Below are positions 16,336 to 26,723 of a DNA stretch of 64,000 nt, piece by piece. The position numbers were made by a program, and so were the translations under genes. Positions within the stretch are counted from its first letter, which is position 1, and each line of letters begins with the position of its first letter. The DNA is from LMUY01 sp965199105 (GTDB lineage Bacteria; Pseudomonadota; Alphaproteobacteria; Acetobacterales; Acetobacteraceae): NCBI GenBank assembly GCA_965199105.1, contig CBDAQO010000002.1:2480001-2544000 (forward strand), read 5' to 3'. Under the pieces are notes generated by a model, which worked only from the letters and a program-made list of their open reading frames with translations, was not told where the DNA came from and ran no database searches.

Positions 16336-17262
16336 ATGAGCGCCACCACCGCCACCACCAGCACTATTCCGGGCCGCCCGCGGGACCACAGCCAGGCCGC
16401 CCGGCTGGCCCGACGCCGCCGGATGTCCAACCGCGTGGTCGGCGCGCTGTGCATCGCGGCGACCCTGATCGGGCTGCTGCTGCTCGCCTCCATTTTGTTC
16501 ACCCTGGTCTCGCGCGGCTTTTCCAGCCTTTCCGCGGGCGTGCTGGTGAAGAACACCGCGCCGGCCGGGTCGGGCGGCGGCCTGGCCAACGCCATCGTCG
16601 GGACCGTCCTGCAAACCGCCATCGGCACCCTGATCGGCACCCCGATCGGCCTCATGGTCGGCACCTACCTCTCGGAATATTCCGCCGGGTCCGTGCTGGG
16701 CAACGCGGTCCGCTTCGTGTCGGACGTGCTGCTCTCGGCGCCGTCCATCCTGATCGGCCTGTTCATCTACCAGCTCGTCGTGCTGCCCTCGGGCGGCTTC
16801 TCCGGCATCTCCGGCTGCATCGCGCTCGCCGTCATCGTCATCCCCATCGTGGTGCGCACCACCGAGGACATGCTGCGGCTGATCCCGGTGAGCCTGCGCG
16901 AGGCGGCAGTGGCGTTAGGTGCGCCGAAATGGCGGGCGATCACCTCCATCTGCTACCCGGCGGCGCTGGACGGCATCCTGACGGGCGTGCTGCTGGCCAT
17001 CGCGCGCATTGCCGGCGAAACCGCGCCGCTGCTGTTCACCAGCCTGGGCAACCTCAACGCCACGGTGGATTTCCAGCATCCGAGCACGCTGGTCACCGCC
17101 TTTGGCACCGCGATGTCGAGCCTGCCGGTAACGATCTACCAATATGCCGGGTCGGCCTACCAGGACCTGGTGGACCTGTCCTGGGTGGCGGCCTTGCTGA
17201 TCACGGTGGGCGTGCTCGCGCTCAACATCGTGGCTCGCCTGGCCATCCGCCGCCGCAAATGA
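16336..17262 (+). CDS. pstA: Phosphate ABC transporter permease PstA
   Basis: 308 aa inner-membrane partner of PstC. It has six predicted TM segments, GTYLSEY, LLSAPSILIGLFIYQL, the ATPase-contact loop SLREAAVALGAPKWRAITSI, and IARIAGETAPLLFTSLGN near the C-terminus, which is diagnostic for PstA. The ATG at 16336 is 7 bases after the pstC stop, with pstB following about 30 bases later. Confidence 0.96.
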   Translation: MSATTATTSTIPGRPRDHSQAARLARRRRMSNRVVGALCIAATLIGLLLLASILFTLVSRGFSSLSAGVLVKNTAPAGSGGGLANAIVGTVLQTAIGTLIGTPIGLMVGTYLSEYSAGSVLGNAVRFVSDVLLSAPSILIGLFIYQLVVLPSGGFSGISGCIALAVIVIPIVVRTTEDMLRLIPVSLREAAVALGAPKWRAITSICYPAALDGILTGVLLAIARIAGETAPLLFTSLGNLNATVDFQHPSTLVTAFGTAMSSLPVTIYQYAGSAYQDLVDLSWVAALLITVGVLALNIVARLAIRRRK

Positions 17263-17293
17263 CTGCCCCCGACGGGTGCAAAGGGACGCTGTG

Positions 17294-18133
17294 ATGATGA
17301 GCGAACAAACCACGACCCAACCGCAAACCACTCTGGCGCAAGCCGGCAGCGTGCAAACCCGACCCGGCGCGGCACTCAACGCCGCGTGCATCTCCATCGA
17401 GGCGCTGGATTTCTTCTACGGCAACAACAAGGCCCTGAAAGCCGTCTCGCTCGAGCTGCCCGGCAAGCAGGTCACCGGCATGATTGGGCCCTCCGGCTGC
17501 GGCAAGTCCACGCTGCTGCGGGTGCTGAACCGGATGTACGACCTCTATCCCGGCCAGCGCGCCCAAGGCCGCGTGATGATGGACGGCACCAACATCATCG
17601 ACCCCTCGGTCGACCTGAACATGCTGCGCAGCCGGATCGGCATGGTGTTCCAAAAGCCGACGCCATTCCCGATGTCGATCTACGACAACATCGCCTTCGG
17701 GGTGAAGCTGCACGAGCGGCTGAACCGCGCCGACATGGACGAGCGCATCGAATGGTCGCTCACCCGCGCCGCCCTCTGGCCCGAGGTTAAGGACCGGCTG
17801 CGCACCTCCGCCGCCGGGCTGTCGGGCGGTCAGCAGCAGCGCCTGTGCATCGCCCGCACCATCGCCACCCGCCCCGAGGTGATCCTGCTCGACGAGCCGA
17901 CCAGCGCGCTCGACCCGATCAGCACCTTGCGGGTGGAAGAGTTGATCGACGAGCTGAAGCGGGACTTTACCATCGCCATTGTCACCCACAACATGCAGCA
18001 GGCCGCGCGCTGCGCCGACCAAGTGGCGTTCTTCTATTTGGGAGAGCTGGTGGAGGTGGCACCCGCGGTGCAGATGTTCACAGCACCGAAGCAAAAGCGC
18101 ACACAGGAATACATCACCGGCCGGTTCGGCTAG
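17294..18133 (+). CDS. pstB: Phosphate ABC transporter ATP-binding protein PstB
   Basis: 279 aa ATPase of the Pst importer. Walker A GPSGCGKST, PstB-specific NRMYDLYPGQRAQG, Q-loop GMVFQKPTPFPMSIYDN, signature LSGGQQQRLCIART, Walker B VILLDEPTSALDP and the switch His in IVTHNMQQA are all present. The start is ATG 17294 or 17297 with AAGGGAC upstream; a GTG at 17276 would add six residues. Unusually, the first about 30 aa are Thr/Gln/Ala-rich before the ABC domain begins. Confidence 0.97.
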   Translation: MMSEQTTTQPQTTLAQAGSVQTRPGAALNAACISIEALDFFYGNNKALKAVSLELPGKQVTGMIGPSGCGKSTLLRVLNRMYDLYPGQRAQGRVMMDGTNIIDPSVDLNMLRSRIGMVFQKPTPFPMSIYDNIAFGVKLHERLNRADMDERIEWSLTRAALWPEVKDRLRTSAAGLSGGQQQRLCIARTIATRPEVILLDEPTSALDPISTLRVEELIDELKRDFTIAIVTHNMQQAARCADQVAFFYLGELVEVAPAVQMFTAPKQKRTQEYITGRFG

Positions 18134-18172
18134 GATGCTGGTTCAGACGGACAAGCGCTAAGGGGAAGCAGC

Positions 18173-18895
18173 ATGGTGGACGCGGCGCCGGAACATATCG
18201 TCCGCTCCTACGCGCAGCAATTGGCCGAGCTGCGGGACCGGATCACCCAGATGGGCGGCATGGTGGAAGCGCAGGTCGCCTCCGCGGCCAGTGCCGTGGT
18301 GCACCAGGACAGCGCTGCGGCCACCCAGACCGTGGAGCAGGACCCGGCGGTGGATGCGCTCGAACGCGCGGTGGAAGCCCAGGTGATCGCCATGTTGGCG
18401 TTGCGCCAGCCCATGGCGCAGGACCTGCGGCAGATCGTCGCCGCGCTGAAGATCACCTCCGCACTGGAGCGCATCGGCGACTACGCCTCCAACGTCGCCA
18501 AGCGCTCGATCGTGTTGCAGCAGTTTTCGCTGCCGTTCAGCCTGTCCGGCATCGCGCACATGACGCGGCTGGTGCAGGAGAACCTCAAGCTCACGGTCGA
18601 CGCGGTGAGCGACAACGACGAGGCCAAAGCGCTGCAGGTGTGGCGCGCGGACCAGGCGGTGGACGACATCTACAACGCGATCTTCCGCGAGCTCGTCACC
18701 TACATGATGGAAGACCCGCGCAACATCACGCCTTGCACGCACCTGCTGTTCATCGCCAAGAACCTCGAGCGCATCGGCGACCACACCACCAACATCGCCG
18801 AAACGGTGCATTATACCGTCACGGGCGAGGTGCTGCCGGAGAGCCGCCCCAAGGGCGACACCTCGGCCTACACCGTGGTCCGCCCACGCGACTGA
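18173..18895 (+). CDS. phoU: Phosphate signalling protein PhoU
   Basis: 240 aa all-helical protein that links Pst transport state to the PhoR/PhoB system. Two PhoU repeats are present, each with the metal-binding helix (ITSALERIGDYASNVAKR and AKNLERIGDHTTNIAE). The ATG at 18173 follows AAGGGGAAGCAGC. It lies between pstB and phoB, the standard order. Loss of PhoU normally de-represses the regulon. Confidence 0.96.
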   Translation: MVDAAPEHIVRSYAQQLAELRDRITQMGGMVEAQVASAASAVVHQDSAAATQTVEQDPAVDALERAVEAQVIAMLALRQPMAQDLRQIVAALKITSALERIGDYASNVAKRSIVLQQFSLPFSLSGIAHMTRLVQENLKLTVDAVSDNDEAKALQVWRADQAVDDIYNAIFRELVTYMMEDPRNITPCTHLLFIAKNLERIGDHTTNIAETVHYTVTGEVLPESRPKGDTSAYTVVRPRD

Positions 18896-18917
18896 TCGGC
18901 CTCGAAGGAGTTGTGAT

Positions 18918-19649
18918 ATGCGGGAAGCCAGCACGGCGGAGATGATGTCGAGCCAAGCCAAGCCCCTGGTGCTGGTGGTGGAGGACGAGGCTGCCCTCGC
19001 CACCATGCTGCGCTACAACCTCGAGAAGCAAGGCTTCCGTGTCGACGAAGCGGTGGACGGGCAGGAGGCGCTCACCCGCATCGCCGAGGCGCCGCCCGAC
19101 ATGGTGCTGCTGGACTGGATGCTGCCGGCGATGAGCGGTATCGAGGTCTGCCGCCAAATCCGCCGCCGCGCCAACACGCGCGACCTGCCGGTGATCATGG
19201 TCACCGCCCGCACCGAGGATGGCGATGCCGTGCGCGGGCTCAACACCGGCGCGGACGACTACATCACCAAGCCGTTCAACATGGACGCGCTGCTCGCCCG
19301 CATGCGCGCGCTGTTGCGCCGGGCCGGGGCGATGCCAGCCAAGGGGCGCCTCGAGTTCCACGACATCGCCATGGACCTGTCGGCCCACCGCGTGCAGCGT
19401 AACGGCCGCGCCATCCATCTGGGGCCGACCGAGTTCCGCCTGCTGGAGTTCTTCATGCAGCACCCGCGCCGGGTGTTCTCGCGCGAAGAACTGCTGGACG
19501 CGGTGTGGGGACCGGACATCCACGTCGAGCCGCGGACGGTGGACGTGCACATCCGCCGACTGCGCAAGTCGGTCAACGGCTCCGGCGAGCTCGACCTCGT
19601 TCGCACCGTCCGCGCCGCCGGCTACGCGCTCGACACCGAAGTCATCTAA
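18918..19649 (+). CDS. phoB: Phosphate response regulator PhoB
   Basis: 243 aa OmpR/PhoB-type regulator. The receiver domain has the acidic pair (VVEDE), the phosphoacceptor Asp in VLLDWMLP, and Thr/Lys in VTAR and ITKPF. The C-terminal winged helix (LGPTEFRLLEFFMQHP, VDVHIRRLRKS) binds Pho boxes. The ATG at 18918 has GAAGGAG 8 bases upstream, and about 12 extra residues precede the receiver domain. The cognate kinase PhoR is not in this window. An intact hairpin repeat follows the stop and probably ends the operon. Confidence 0.96.
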   Translation: MREASTAEMMSSQAKPLVLVVEDEAALATMLRYNLEKQGFRVDEAVDGQEALTRIAEAPPDMVLLDWMLPAMSGIEVCRQIRRRANTRDLPVIMVTARTEDGDAVRGLNTGADDYITKPFNMDALLARMRALLRRAGAMPAKGRLEFHDIAMDLSAHRVQRNGRAIHLGPTEFRLLEFFMQHPRRVFSREELLDAVWGPDIHVEPRTVDVHIRRLRKSVNGSGELDLVRTVRAAGYALDTEVI

Positions 19650-19660
19650 TATCGACGAAG

Positions 19661-19699
19661 CCCTCTCCCCCTTGGGAGAGGGTTGGGTGGGGGGCCCGA
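19661..19699. repeat. Dispersed hairpin repeat after phoB
   Basis: CCCTCTCCC (19661-19669) and GGGAGAGGG (19674-19682) form a 9-bp stem with a 4-base loop, followed by TTGGGTGGGGGGCCC. The same unit recurs at 35006 and 57220. Located 11 bases after the phoB stop, it may act as the transcript end. Confidence 0.75.
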
Positions 19700-19730
19700 C
19701 CCCCATCCATCACACTTAGGACAACCCTCA

Positions 19731-20036
19731 TTGGCCTTCACCTGCACGATCCCCGCCCAACCCACCGTGCAGCAGGACGACGCCACCGTCCGCATCACCC
19801 GTTGGGACTTCGAACCCGGCGCCGTGACCGGCTGGCACGAGCATGGCTGGCCCTATTTTGTCGTCATGCTGATGGCCGGCACCCTGCGCGTGCATGACGG
19901 CACGACGGTGACCGACGTGCCGCTCGCGCAAGGACAATCCTATCAGCGCCCGGCCGGCATCAAGCACGACGTGATGAACGGCTCGCCGCACCCGATCGCG
20001 TTCGTCGAGATCGAGCTCAAGCAGGCGCTCGACTAA
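19731..20036 (+). CDS. Small cupin-domain protein
   Basis: 101 aa from a TTG at 19731; the open frame extends to 19683 but runs into the repeat. It is a single cupin barrel: WHEHGWPYFVV with GTLRVHDG is motif 1 and the RPAGIKHDVMN segment is motif 2, so a metal site with about three His is likely. The function is unknown; small cupins can be dioxygenases, isomerases or sensors. It converges on ccrM, overlapping its 3' end by 4 bases. Confidence 0.75.
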   Translation: MAFTCTIPAQPTVQQDDATVRITRWDFEPGAVTGWHEHGWPYFVVMLMAGTLRVHDGTTVTDVPLAQGQSYQRPAGIKHDVMNGSPHPIAFVEIELKQALD

Positions 20037-21100
20037 CGCTGCCGCAACACGTCGATCGGAACCCAGGCGCCCTCGCGCTCGAAATACCAGAACACCCAGC
20101 CGTTGCACGACGGCGCGTTCTGCACCGCCGCGCCCACCTTGTGGATCGAGCCCTGGAGCGTCCCGCTGGTCAGCGTGCCGTCCGCGTTCACCGTGGCCGA
20201 CGCGCGGCGCATCCGGTCGCGCAGTTCGGTGCCGGGGGCCACCACGCCGCTCTCCACGAAGCTGCCGAACGACACCCGTGGCGCGTCTCGGCGCGACGGT
20301 GCCACCGCCAGCCCCACCAGCGGTGCTGCGCGCTCCTTGTTTACCCGCGCCATCGCGGCTTCCACGTAGGCCGGATGGCGCTCGATGCCCACGAAATGGC
20401 GGCCCAGCCGCTTGGCCACCACCGCCGTCGTGCCGGTGCCGAGGAACGGGTCCAGCACGACGTCGTCCGGCGCGGTGGCGGCCAGCAGCACGCGGTGCAG
20501 CAGCGCTTCCGGCTTCTGCGTCGGGTGCAGCTTCAGGCCGTGCTGGTTGCGCAGCCGCTCCGGGCCGGTGCAGAGCGGCATTAGCCAGTCGCTGCGCATC
20601 TGCACGTCGTCGTTCAGCGCCTTCATGGAGTGGTAGTTGAACTTGTAGCGGCTGTCCCGCCCCCGCGCCGCCCAGATCAGCGTCTCATGCGCGTTGGTGA
20701 AGCGCCGGCCGCGGAAGTTCGGCATCGGGTTGGACTTGCGCCACACCACGTCATTCAGGATCCAGAACCCCAAATCCTGCAGGATGGCGCCAATGCGGAA
20801 GATGTTGTGGTAGGCGCCGATGACCCAGATGGTGCCGTCCTTGCGCAGCAGCCGGCGGCACTCCTCGAGCCAGGCGCGGGTGAAGGTGTCGTAGGCGGCG
20901 AAGTCGGCGAACTGGTCCCAATCATCGTCCACGCCGTCCACCAGGCTGTCGTCCGGCCGGCGCAACTCGCCGCGGAGTTGCAGGTTGTAAGGCGGGTCGG
21001 CGAACACGCAATGGAACGAGGCTGGTGGCAGCATCGCCATCACCTGCAGGCAGTCGCCCCGCAACACCTGGTCCAGCGGCAGTTCGCGGCCGACTTCCAC
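20033..21100 (-). CDS. ccrM: Cell-cycle-regulated adenine methyltransferase CcrM
   Basis: 355 aa beta-class N6-adenine methyltransferase that methylates GANTC and times the alphaproteobacterial cell cycle. The catalytic motif IV DPPY is at residues 35-38, and the AdoMet motif VVLDPFLGTGTT lies in the second half, the beta-class order. The CcrM-specific segments WDQFADFAAYDTFTRAWL and NDVVWRKSNPMPNF are present. The C-terminal about 85-aa extension (GTLQGSIHKVGA, CNGWVFWYFE) separates CcrM from restriction methylases. GTG start at 21100 with AAGGA 9 bases upstream. No restriction gene is nearby, consistent with an orphan methylase. Confidence 0.95.
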   Translation of the reverse strand: MEVGRELPLDQVLRGDCLQVMAMLPPASFHCVFADPPYNLQLRGELRRPDDSLVDGVDDDWDQFADFAAYDTFTRAWLEECRRLLRKDGTIWVIGAYHNIFRIGAILQDLGFWILNDVVWRKSNPMPNFRGRRFTNAHETLIWAARGRDSRYKFNYHSMKALNDDVQMRSDWLMPLCTGPERLRNQHGLKLHPTQKPEALLHRVLLAATAPDDVVLDPFLGTGTTAVVAKRLGRHFVGIERHPAYVEAAMARVNKERAAPLVGLAVAPSRRDAPRVSFGSFVESGVVAPGTELRDRMRRASATVNADGTLTSGTLQGSIHKVGAAVQNAPSCNGWVFWYFEREGAWVPIDVLRQR

Positions 21101-21155
21101 GCGCTGATATCCTTGTTGATGCGGAGCGGAGTCTGCCGGGGCGGTGGAAGTCGCG

Positions 21156-21782
21156 TCAATCGCCGGCCATCAGCTCCAATTCCGCGAGCTGCAGCCGCAC
21201 GCTGCCGAAGGTGGGGCGATGGTGCCGGCAGGGACCATGCAAAGCCAGCGCGGCCCGGTGCGGCGGGGTGCCGTAGCCAACGTTGCTCGCCCACCCGTAG
21301 TGGGGAAAGCGCACCGCCAGCCGCGCCATCGCCCGGTCCCGCACCACCTTGGCCACGATGGACGCCGCGGCGATGGAAAAACACGCCGCATCCCCGCCGA
21401 TCACGCAACGCACCGGGCAGGCCAGGGTGGGCGGCTGGTTGCCGTCCACCAACGCGAGGTCCGGCAGCGTCGGCAGTCGGGCCACCGCACGGGCCATGGC
21501 CAGCAGCGCGGCCCGCAGGATGTTGATGCGCGATATCTCCGCCACCGAGGCCGCGCCCAGCGCGATCTCCGCCCCGGAGCGCAGCAGGGCGGCGTAGGCG
21601 AGTTGGCGCTGCTCCGCGGTCAGTGCCTTGGAGTCGTTCAGCAGCGGCCGCAGCCGACGCGGCACGCCCTGGGGGAACACCACGGCCGCCGCCATCACCG
21701 GCCCGGCGAGCGGCCCGCGGCCCACCTCGTCCACCCCGGCGACCCGGCCGCCATGTGCGGCTTCCATGCGAAAATCAGGCAT
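21156..21782 (-). CDS. rnhB: Ribonuclease HII
   Basis: 208 aa. It removes ribonucleotides and RNA from RNA-DNA hybrids. The active-site start GVDEVGRGPLAGPV gives Asp18 and Glu19, the third acidic residue is in ALVDGN, and SIAAASIVAKVVRDR is the conserved helix. The C-terminus ends with a typical HRxTFGSVR-like segment (HHRPTFGSVR). It lies 55 bases upstream of ccrM on the same strand, a pairing common in alphaproteobacteria. Confidence 0.95.
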   Translation of the reverse strand: MPDFRMEAAHGGRVAGVDEVGRGPLAGPVMAAAVVFPQGVPRRLRPLLNDSKALTAEQRQLAYAALLRSGAEIALGAASVAEISRINILRAALLAMARAVARLPTLPDLALVDGNQPPTLACPVRCVIGGDAACFSIAAASIVAKVVRDRAMARLAVRFPHYGWASNVGYGTPPHRAALALHGPCRHHRPTFGSVRLQLAELELMAGD

Positions 21783-21814
21783 GCAGCCGAGTTAGCAGGC
21801 GGGCAGAGTCGCGG

Positions 21815-22951
21815 CTAGAACAATGAGAGCTGTGCCTCCGCGAACACGCCCTGGCCCGGCGGCGGGCGGAACTGCGAGCAATCTAAGTCGTGCCGCTCGT
21901 GCAGGCCGTGTTGCCGCGCGGCGCGGTTGAAGCGCCGAGCCAACAGGTCGGAATAGACCCCCGTGCCCACGAAGCGATCGCCGAAGCGGGAGTCGCTCAG
22001 CGCACCGCCGCGGGTCTCTCGCACCAGGTTCAGCACGTGGCGGGCGCGGTCGGGAAAGTGCTGCGTGAGCCAGGCCTCGAACATCTGCCGCAGCTCGTGC
22101 GGCAGCCGCAGCAGCACGTAGGCCGCGGTGTTGGCACCGGCGGCAGCGGCCGCGGCCAGGATGCGCTCCATCTCGGCGTCGTTCAGCCCGGGGATCATCG
22201 GCGCGGCCAGCACCCCGGCCGGCACGCCCGCCTGCGCCAGCGCCGCCACTGCTGCCAGCCGTCGCGGCGGGGTGGCCGCGCGCGGCTCCATCACGCGCGC
22301 CAACGCCGGGTCGAGCGTGGTGACCGACAGCCACACCCGCACCAGTCCGCGCTTGGCGGCGCGCTGCAGGATGTCCAGGTCGCGCAGCACGCCGGCTGAC
22401 TTGGTCACGATCGAGAACGGATGGCCGAACCGCTCCAACACCTCGATCACGCTGCGGGTGAGCTTGAGGGTGCGCTCCACCGGCTGATACGGGTCGGTGT
22501 TGGAGCCGAGCGCCAGCGGGCGGGCCACGTAGCCCGGCTTGCGCAGTTCGCGCTCGAGCTGCTCGGCCACGTCCGGCTTGAACACCAGCTTGGTCTCGAA
22601 ATCGAGCCCGGGGGAGTAGCCGAGATAGGCGTGGGTCGGCCGGGCGTAGCAGTAGATGCAGCCGTGCTCGCACCCGCGATAGGGGTTGACCGCGCGGTCG
22701 AACCCGATATCGGGGCTGGTGTTCCAACTGATGGCGGTGCGGCTGGCGTCCCGCGTGAGGGTGGTGGGCAGCGGCGGCAGCTCGGCGAACGCCTCCTCCA
22801 GCGTGCCCCAGCCATCGTCGAACGCCTCGCCCTGCAGCCGGTCGAACCGCGCCCCAGGGTTCACGGTTGCCCCACGGCCACGCCGGGCTAGGTTCGGCAT
22901 GGCGTCCGCCCCTTCGGGCTGGGCCGGCAAAGGATCTCGGGTTCCAAGCAT
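21815..22951 (-). CDS. PA0069-family radical SAM protein
   Basis: 378 aa. The radical SAM cluster motif is CEHGCIYCYA (CxxxCxxC), preceded by NPYRGCEHG as in the PA0069/Rv2578c family. LGSNTDPYQPVER and the SIVTKS strand are also characteristic. The reaction is unknown; relatives resemble spore photoproduct lyase SplB. Start at ATG 22951 behind AAAGGGG; an earlier ATG at 23014 would reach into the ClC gene. The start is only 31 bases from the divergent ClC start, so the two promoters must overlap or lie in coding sequence. Confidence 0.9.
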   Translation of the reverse strand: MLGTRDPLPAQPEGADAMPNLARRGRGATVNPGARFDRLQGEAFDDGWGTLEEAFAELPPLPTTLTRDASRTAISWNTSPDIGFDRAVNPYRGCEHGCIYCYARPTHAYLGYSPGLDFETKLVFKPDVAEQLERELRKPGYVARPLALGSNTDPYQPVERTLKLTRSVIEVLERFGHPFSIVTKSAGVLRDLDILQRAAKRGLVRVWLSVTTLDPALARVMEPRAATPPRRLAAVAALAQAGVPAGVLAAPMIPGLNDAEMERILAAAAAAGANTAAYVLLRLPHELRQMFEAWLTQHFPDRARHVLNLVRETRGGALSDSRFGDRFVGTGVYSDLLARRFNRAARQHGLHERHDLDCSQFRPPPGQGVFAEAQLSLF

Positions 22952-24321
22952 GGCATTGTTCCCCTTTCGTTCGAGAGCCACCATGCTGTGGATGGCTGAT
23001 CTCGTCAAGAACAAATCACGACCAGGCGCCCCCTCCGGGTTCGCCTACCGCCTGCCTGAACCCGCCATGCGCGAGGGCGTGCGGCACATGGCGTTCTGGG
23101 TCGGCGCCATCGTGGTGGGCGTGGTGGCGCTGCTGTTCGCCAAGCTGGCTGACCTCGCCGGCGCGCTGTTCACCGACATCCTGGCACTCGGCTGGTGGAT
23201 CCCGTTCCTGCTCGCCCCCGCCGGGCTTGCCACGAGCGTGCTGCTCACCCGCGGCTTCTTCCCCGGTGCGCAGGGCAGCGGCATCCCCCAGGTGATCGCC
23301 TCGCTGCATATGACGGACGCTGCCAGGGTGGACGCGACGCTCTCGCCGCGCATCGCCGTAGGCAAGGTGATCCTCACGTTGCTGGGGCTGCTCTGCGGTG
23401 CCTCGATCGGCCGCGAGGGTCCGACCGTGCAGGTGAGCGCCACCATCATGCACTCGCTCGGCCGTAGGTTGCGCCTAACCCGGGAGGATGCCTATCGGGC
23501 CATGGTGCTGGGCGGTGGCGCCGCGGGCATCGCCGCCGCGTTCAACACGCCCTTGGCCGGCGTGGTGTTCGCCATCGAGGAACTCAGCCACTCGTTCGAG
23601 GCGCGCACCTCCGGCACCGTGCTGACCGCGGTGATCATCTCCGGCATCACCACAGCCGCCGCGGTCGGCAACTACCACTATTTCGGCACCACGTCGGGCA
23701 ACCTGCCTTGGGGTTGGGGCTGGTTCGCGGTGCCGGTGTGCGCCTTGCTCGGCGGCCTGGGCGGGGGCTGCTTCTCGGCCTTGCTGCTGCTGTTCGCCCG
23801 CGGTATCCCGGGCCGGGTCGGGCGCAGCTTGCGTCACCATCCGGTGGCGTTCGCCGCCGTGTGCGGGCTGTGCCTGGCAATCCTGGGGACGGCGGCGGGT
23901 GGCGCCACCTACGGCACCGGCTATGCGCAAGCGAGCGGCATGGTCAGCGGCCAGCATCCGCAACCGTTGAGCTTCACGCTGCTGAAGTTCCTCGCCACCG
24001 TGGTGTCCTACATCAGCGGCATTCCGGGCGGCATCTTCGCGCCCTCGCTCGCCGTCGGCGCGGGCTTAGGACAAGCCATAGCCCATGTCATCACCGCCGC
24101 GCCCGCCGGAACCGTGGTGCTACTCGGCATGGTGGCCTATTTCAGCGGCGTGGTGCAGGCGCCGATCACGGCCACAATCATCGTCATGGAGATGACCAAC
24201 GACGGGCAAGTGACGGTGCCGCTGATGGCGACCTCGCTGCTGGCGTTCGCTGCGTCCCGCCTGGTGTGCCGCAAGCCACTGTATGCCGCGCTGGCGGACT
24301 ACTTCTTGGCTTCGGCGGATC

Positions 24322-24861
<540 letters not shown>

Positions 24862-24887
24862 TAGGAGGCTCCTTATCAAGGCGCTGC

Positions 24888-26723
24888 CTAGTTGACCCGC
24901 AAGGCCGCCTCTCGTTTCACCGGCTGCACGCTGAAGCTGGGCCACACGCCTGCCGCCAACTGGTCCAGGCTCGGCGACGGCAAGTGCAGCCGGGCGGCGT
25001 AGATCCAGCTAAACGTTAGCGCACGCGGCACGAACCCGCGCGTCTCATCATTGGGGATGCTCTCGATGAACAGCAATGGATCATCGGACGGAGGTATGCC
25101 ATCGGCCATGCGCAAGAACGACGTCGGCCCGGCGTTGTAGCTGCCGAGCAAATGGATCAGGTCACCCTGCACGCTCGGCAAGCCCGCCAAGTAGAGCACG
25201 TAGCTCTGGCCGATATCGAGGTTGGTCGCCGGGTCATACAAGCGTCGCGCGTAGCTTGCGGCCGACGCCTTGCCGGTGAGGTAGCTCGCCGTGACCGGCA
25301 TCACCTGCATTAGGCCGCGCGCGCCCGCGCCCGACAGCGCATCGGGGTCGAAGTTGGATTCGAGCCGCGCCAGTGCATACACCAGCGCCGGGTCGAGCCG
25401 GAACCCGCCGGCTGGGCGCAGCGCCGGGATTGGGAAGCGCGCGTCGTCGTGTGGCCGGCCCTCCGCCGCCTCGATCAGCCCGGCGATCTGCGCCGCCAAG
25501 TCCATTAGCCCGCCGGCCTCGGCCACGCGCATCATGGCGCCGCTCAGCCCCGGGTCCGCAGCCACCTGCGGCCAAAGCCCGCGCAACTCGGCCTCCGCGC
25601 GGTGCAGTTGGCCCACTTGCAGCAGGGCGAACGCGCGCCGTCCCGCCGGCATCGCCATAAGCGCGTCCACGTCCGCCGCGCCGAGCGTCTCGCGCCCGTC
25701 TTGCGGGTCGGCGTTCATGCGCAGGGTGCGCCGCGCCAACAGCCCATAGAAGGTGTGCCGCGACACCGCCGCCTGCTTCAGCCACACGGTGGCGGCCGTG
25801 CTATCGTGGTTGCGGGCGTGCGCGCGCGCGGCCCAGAACGCCGCCCCGGAGCGCAGCGCGGCCGGCGCCAGGCTGGCGTGGCTCGCGGTCTCGAACAGGC
25901 CAAGCGCGTCCTCGGTGTGGCCCAGCCGCCATGCCGCCAATCCGGCGACATACCCCGCCAACCCGACGGCGCCGTTCGTACGGTGCAGCGCGTCCTGGGC
26001 GGTGCGCAGCGCTTCGCCGTCGCGGCCCTGGGTGAACAGCGCCTGGGCGATCTCGGCCCGGAGTTGACCGCCATACAGTGCGGTCAGCCCCTTGGTCCGG
26101 CGCAGCAGGTCGAGCGCGCTGTCGGCATGGCCGGCTTGCGCCCGCGTATGCACGGTACGGTCGAGCAATGGGTTGCGCGACAGGTTGGCGCCCGCTGGCT
26201 CGTCTTCCTCCGGCGGCGCCGCTTCCGGCGAGTCGGGCTCCAGACGAGCCGCATCGGGCGCCGCCATCGCCGCCAGCCCGGCGCCGACGCGCTTGAGCAG
26301 CAGGGCGTGGATGGCGGGGGCGTCCGGATGGTCGGGATAGCGCGCCAGCCAGGCAGCCAGCTCGGCGGAGTTCGGCTCGGTGTGCCGCCCCAAATAGCGC
26401 TGCGCCAGCACGTGACCGTTCAGCAGCGGGTCTGCCAGGCCGGCCATTTCGGCGCTGGCCTCGGCGATGTGGCCGAACAATTGCAGCGCGAAAATGCGAC
26501 GCAGCCGCGCGGCGTCGCTCGGCGCCAAGGGCTGCGGCAGGTCCGCACCGTCCAGTCCGCTGCCCGCGCCAGGTGCAATCCGAGGATTGACAAACGCGGT
26601 TTCTTCGCCGGCGGCCCCCGTGAATGCCGCGCCCGCCGCAACGGACCCGGCCAACATGGCAGCCCCCGCGATGAGGGCGCATGCCGATGGGCGGCGGGAG
26701 ATTTGTGGTTCGACCCCTCGCAT
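24888..26723 (-). CDS. Soluble lytic murein transglycosylase
   Basis: 611 aa. A signal peptide lies at about residues 14-35 (CALIAGAAMLAGSVAAGAA). A long alpha-superhelical region of TPR-like helices forms the ring domain (about 60-440). The C-terminal SLT domain has catalytic Glu in YALARLESNFDPDALSG, followed by GARGLMQVMP and LLGSYNAGP. It cleaves glycan strands to anhydroMurNAc products, which AnmK and MurQ of this window could recycle. ATG 26723 was chosen because the region up to 26849 overlaps low-homology sequence. Confidence 0.92.
   Translation of the reverse strand: MRGVEPQISRRPSACALIAGAAMLAGSVAAGAAFTGAAGEETAFVNPRIAPGAGSGLDGADLPQPLAPSDAARLRRIFALQLFGHIAEASAEMAGLADPLLNGHVLAQRYLGRHTEPNSAELAAWLARYPDHPDAPAIHALLLKRVGAGLAAMAAPDAARLEPDSPEAAPPEEDEPAGANLSRNPLLDRTVHTRAQAGHADSALDLLRRTKGLTALYGGQLRAEIAQALFTQGRDGEALRTAQDALHRTNGAVGLAGYVAGLAAWRLGHTEDALGLFETASHASLAPAALRSGAAFWAARAHARNHDSTAATVWLKQAAVSRHTFYGLLARRTLRMNADPQDGRETLGAADVDALMAMPAGRRAFALLQVGQLHRAEAELRGLWPQVAADPGLSGAMMRVAEAGGLMDLAAQIAGLIEAAEGRPHDDARFPIPALRPAGGFRLDPALVYALARLESNFDPDALSGAGARGLMQVMPVTASYLTGKASAASYARRLYDPATNLDIGQSYVLYLAGLPSVQGDLIHLLGSYNAGPTSFLRMADGIPPSDDPLLFIESIPNDETRGFVPRALTFSWIYAARLHLPSPSLDQLAAGVWPSFSVQPVKREAALRVN

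Noticed and set aside
20033..21100. Restriction-modification system
   Set aside because: The methylase has the CcrM C-terminal domain and no restriction endonuclease gene lies beside it.
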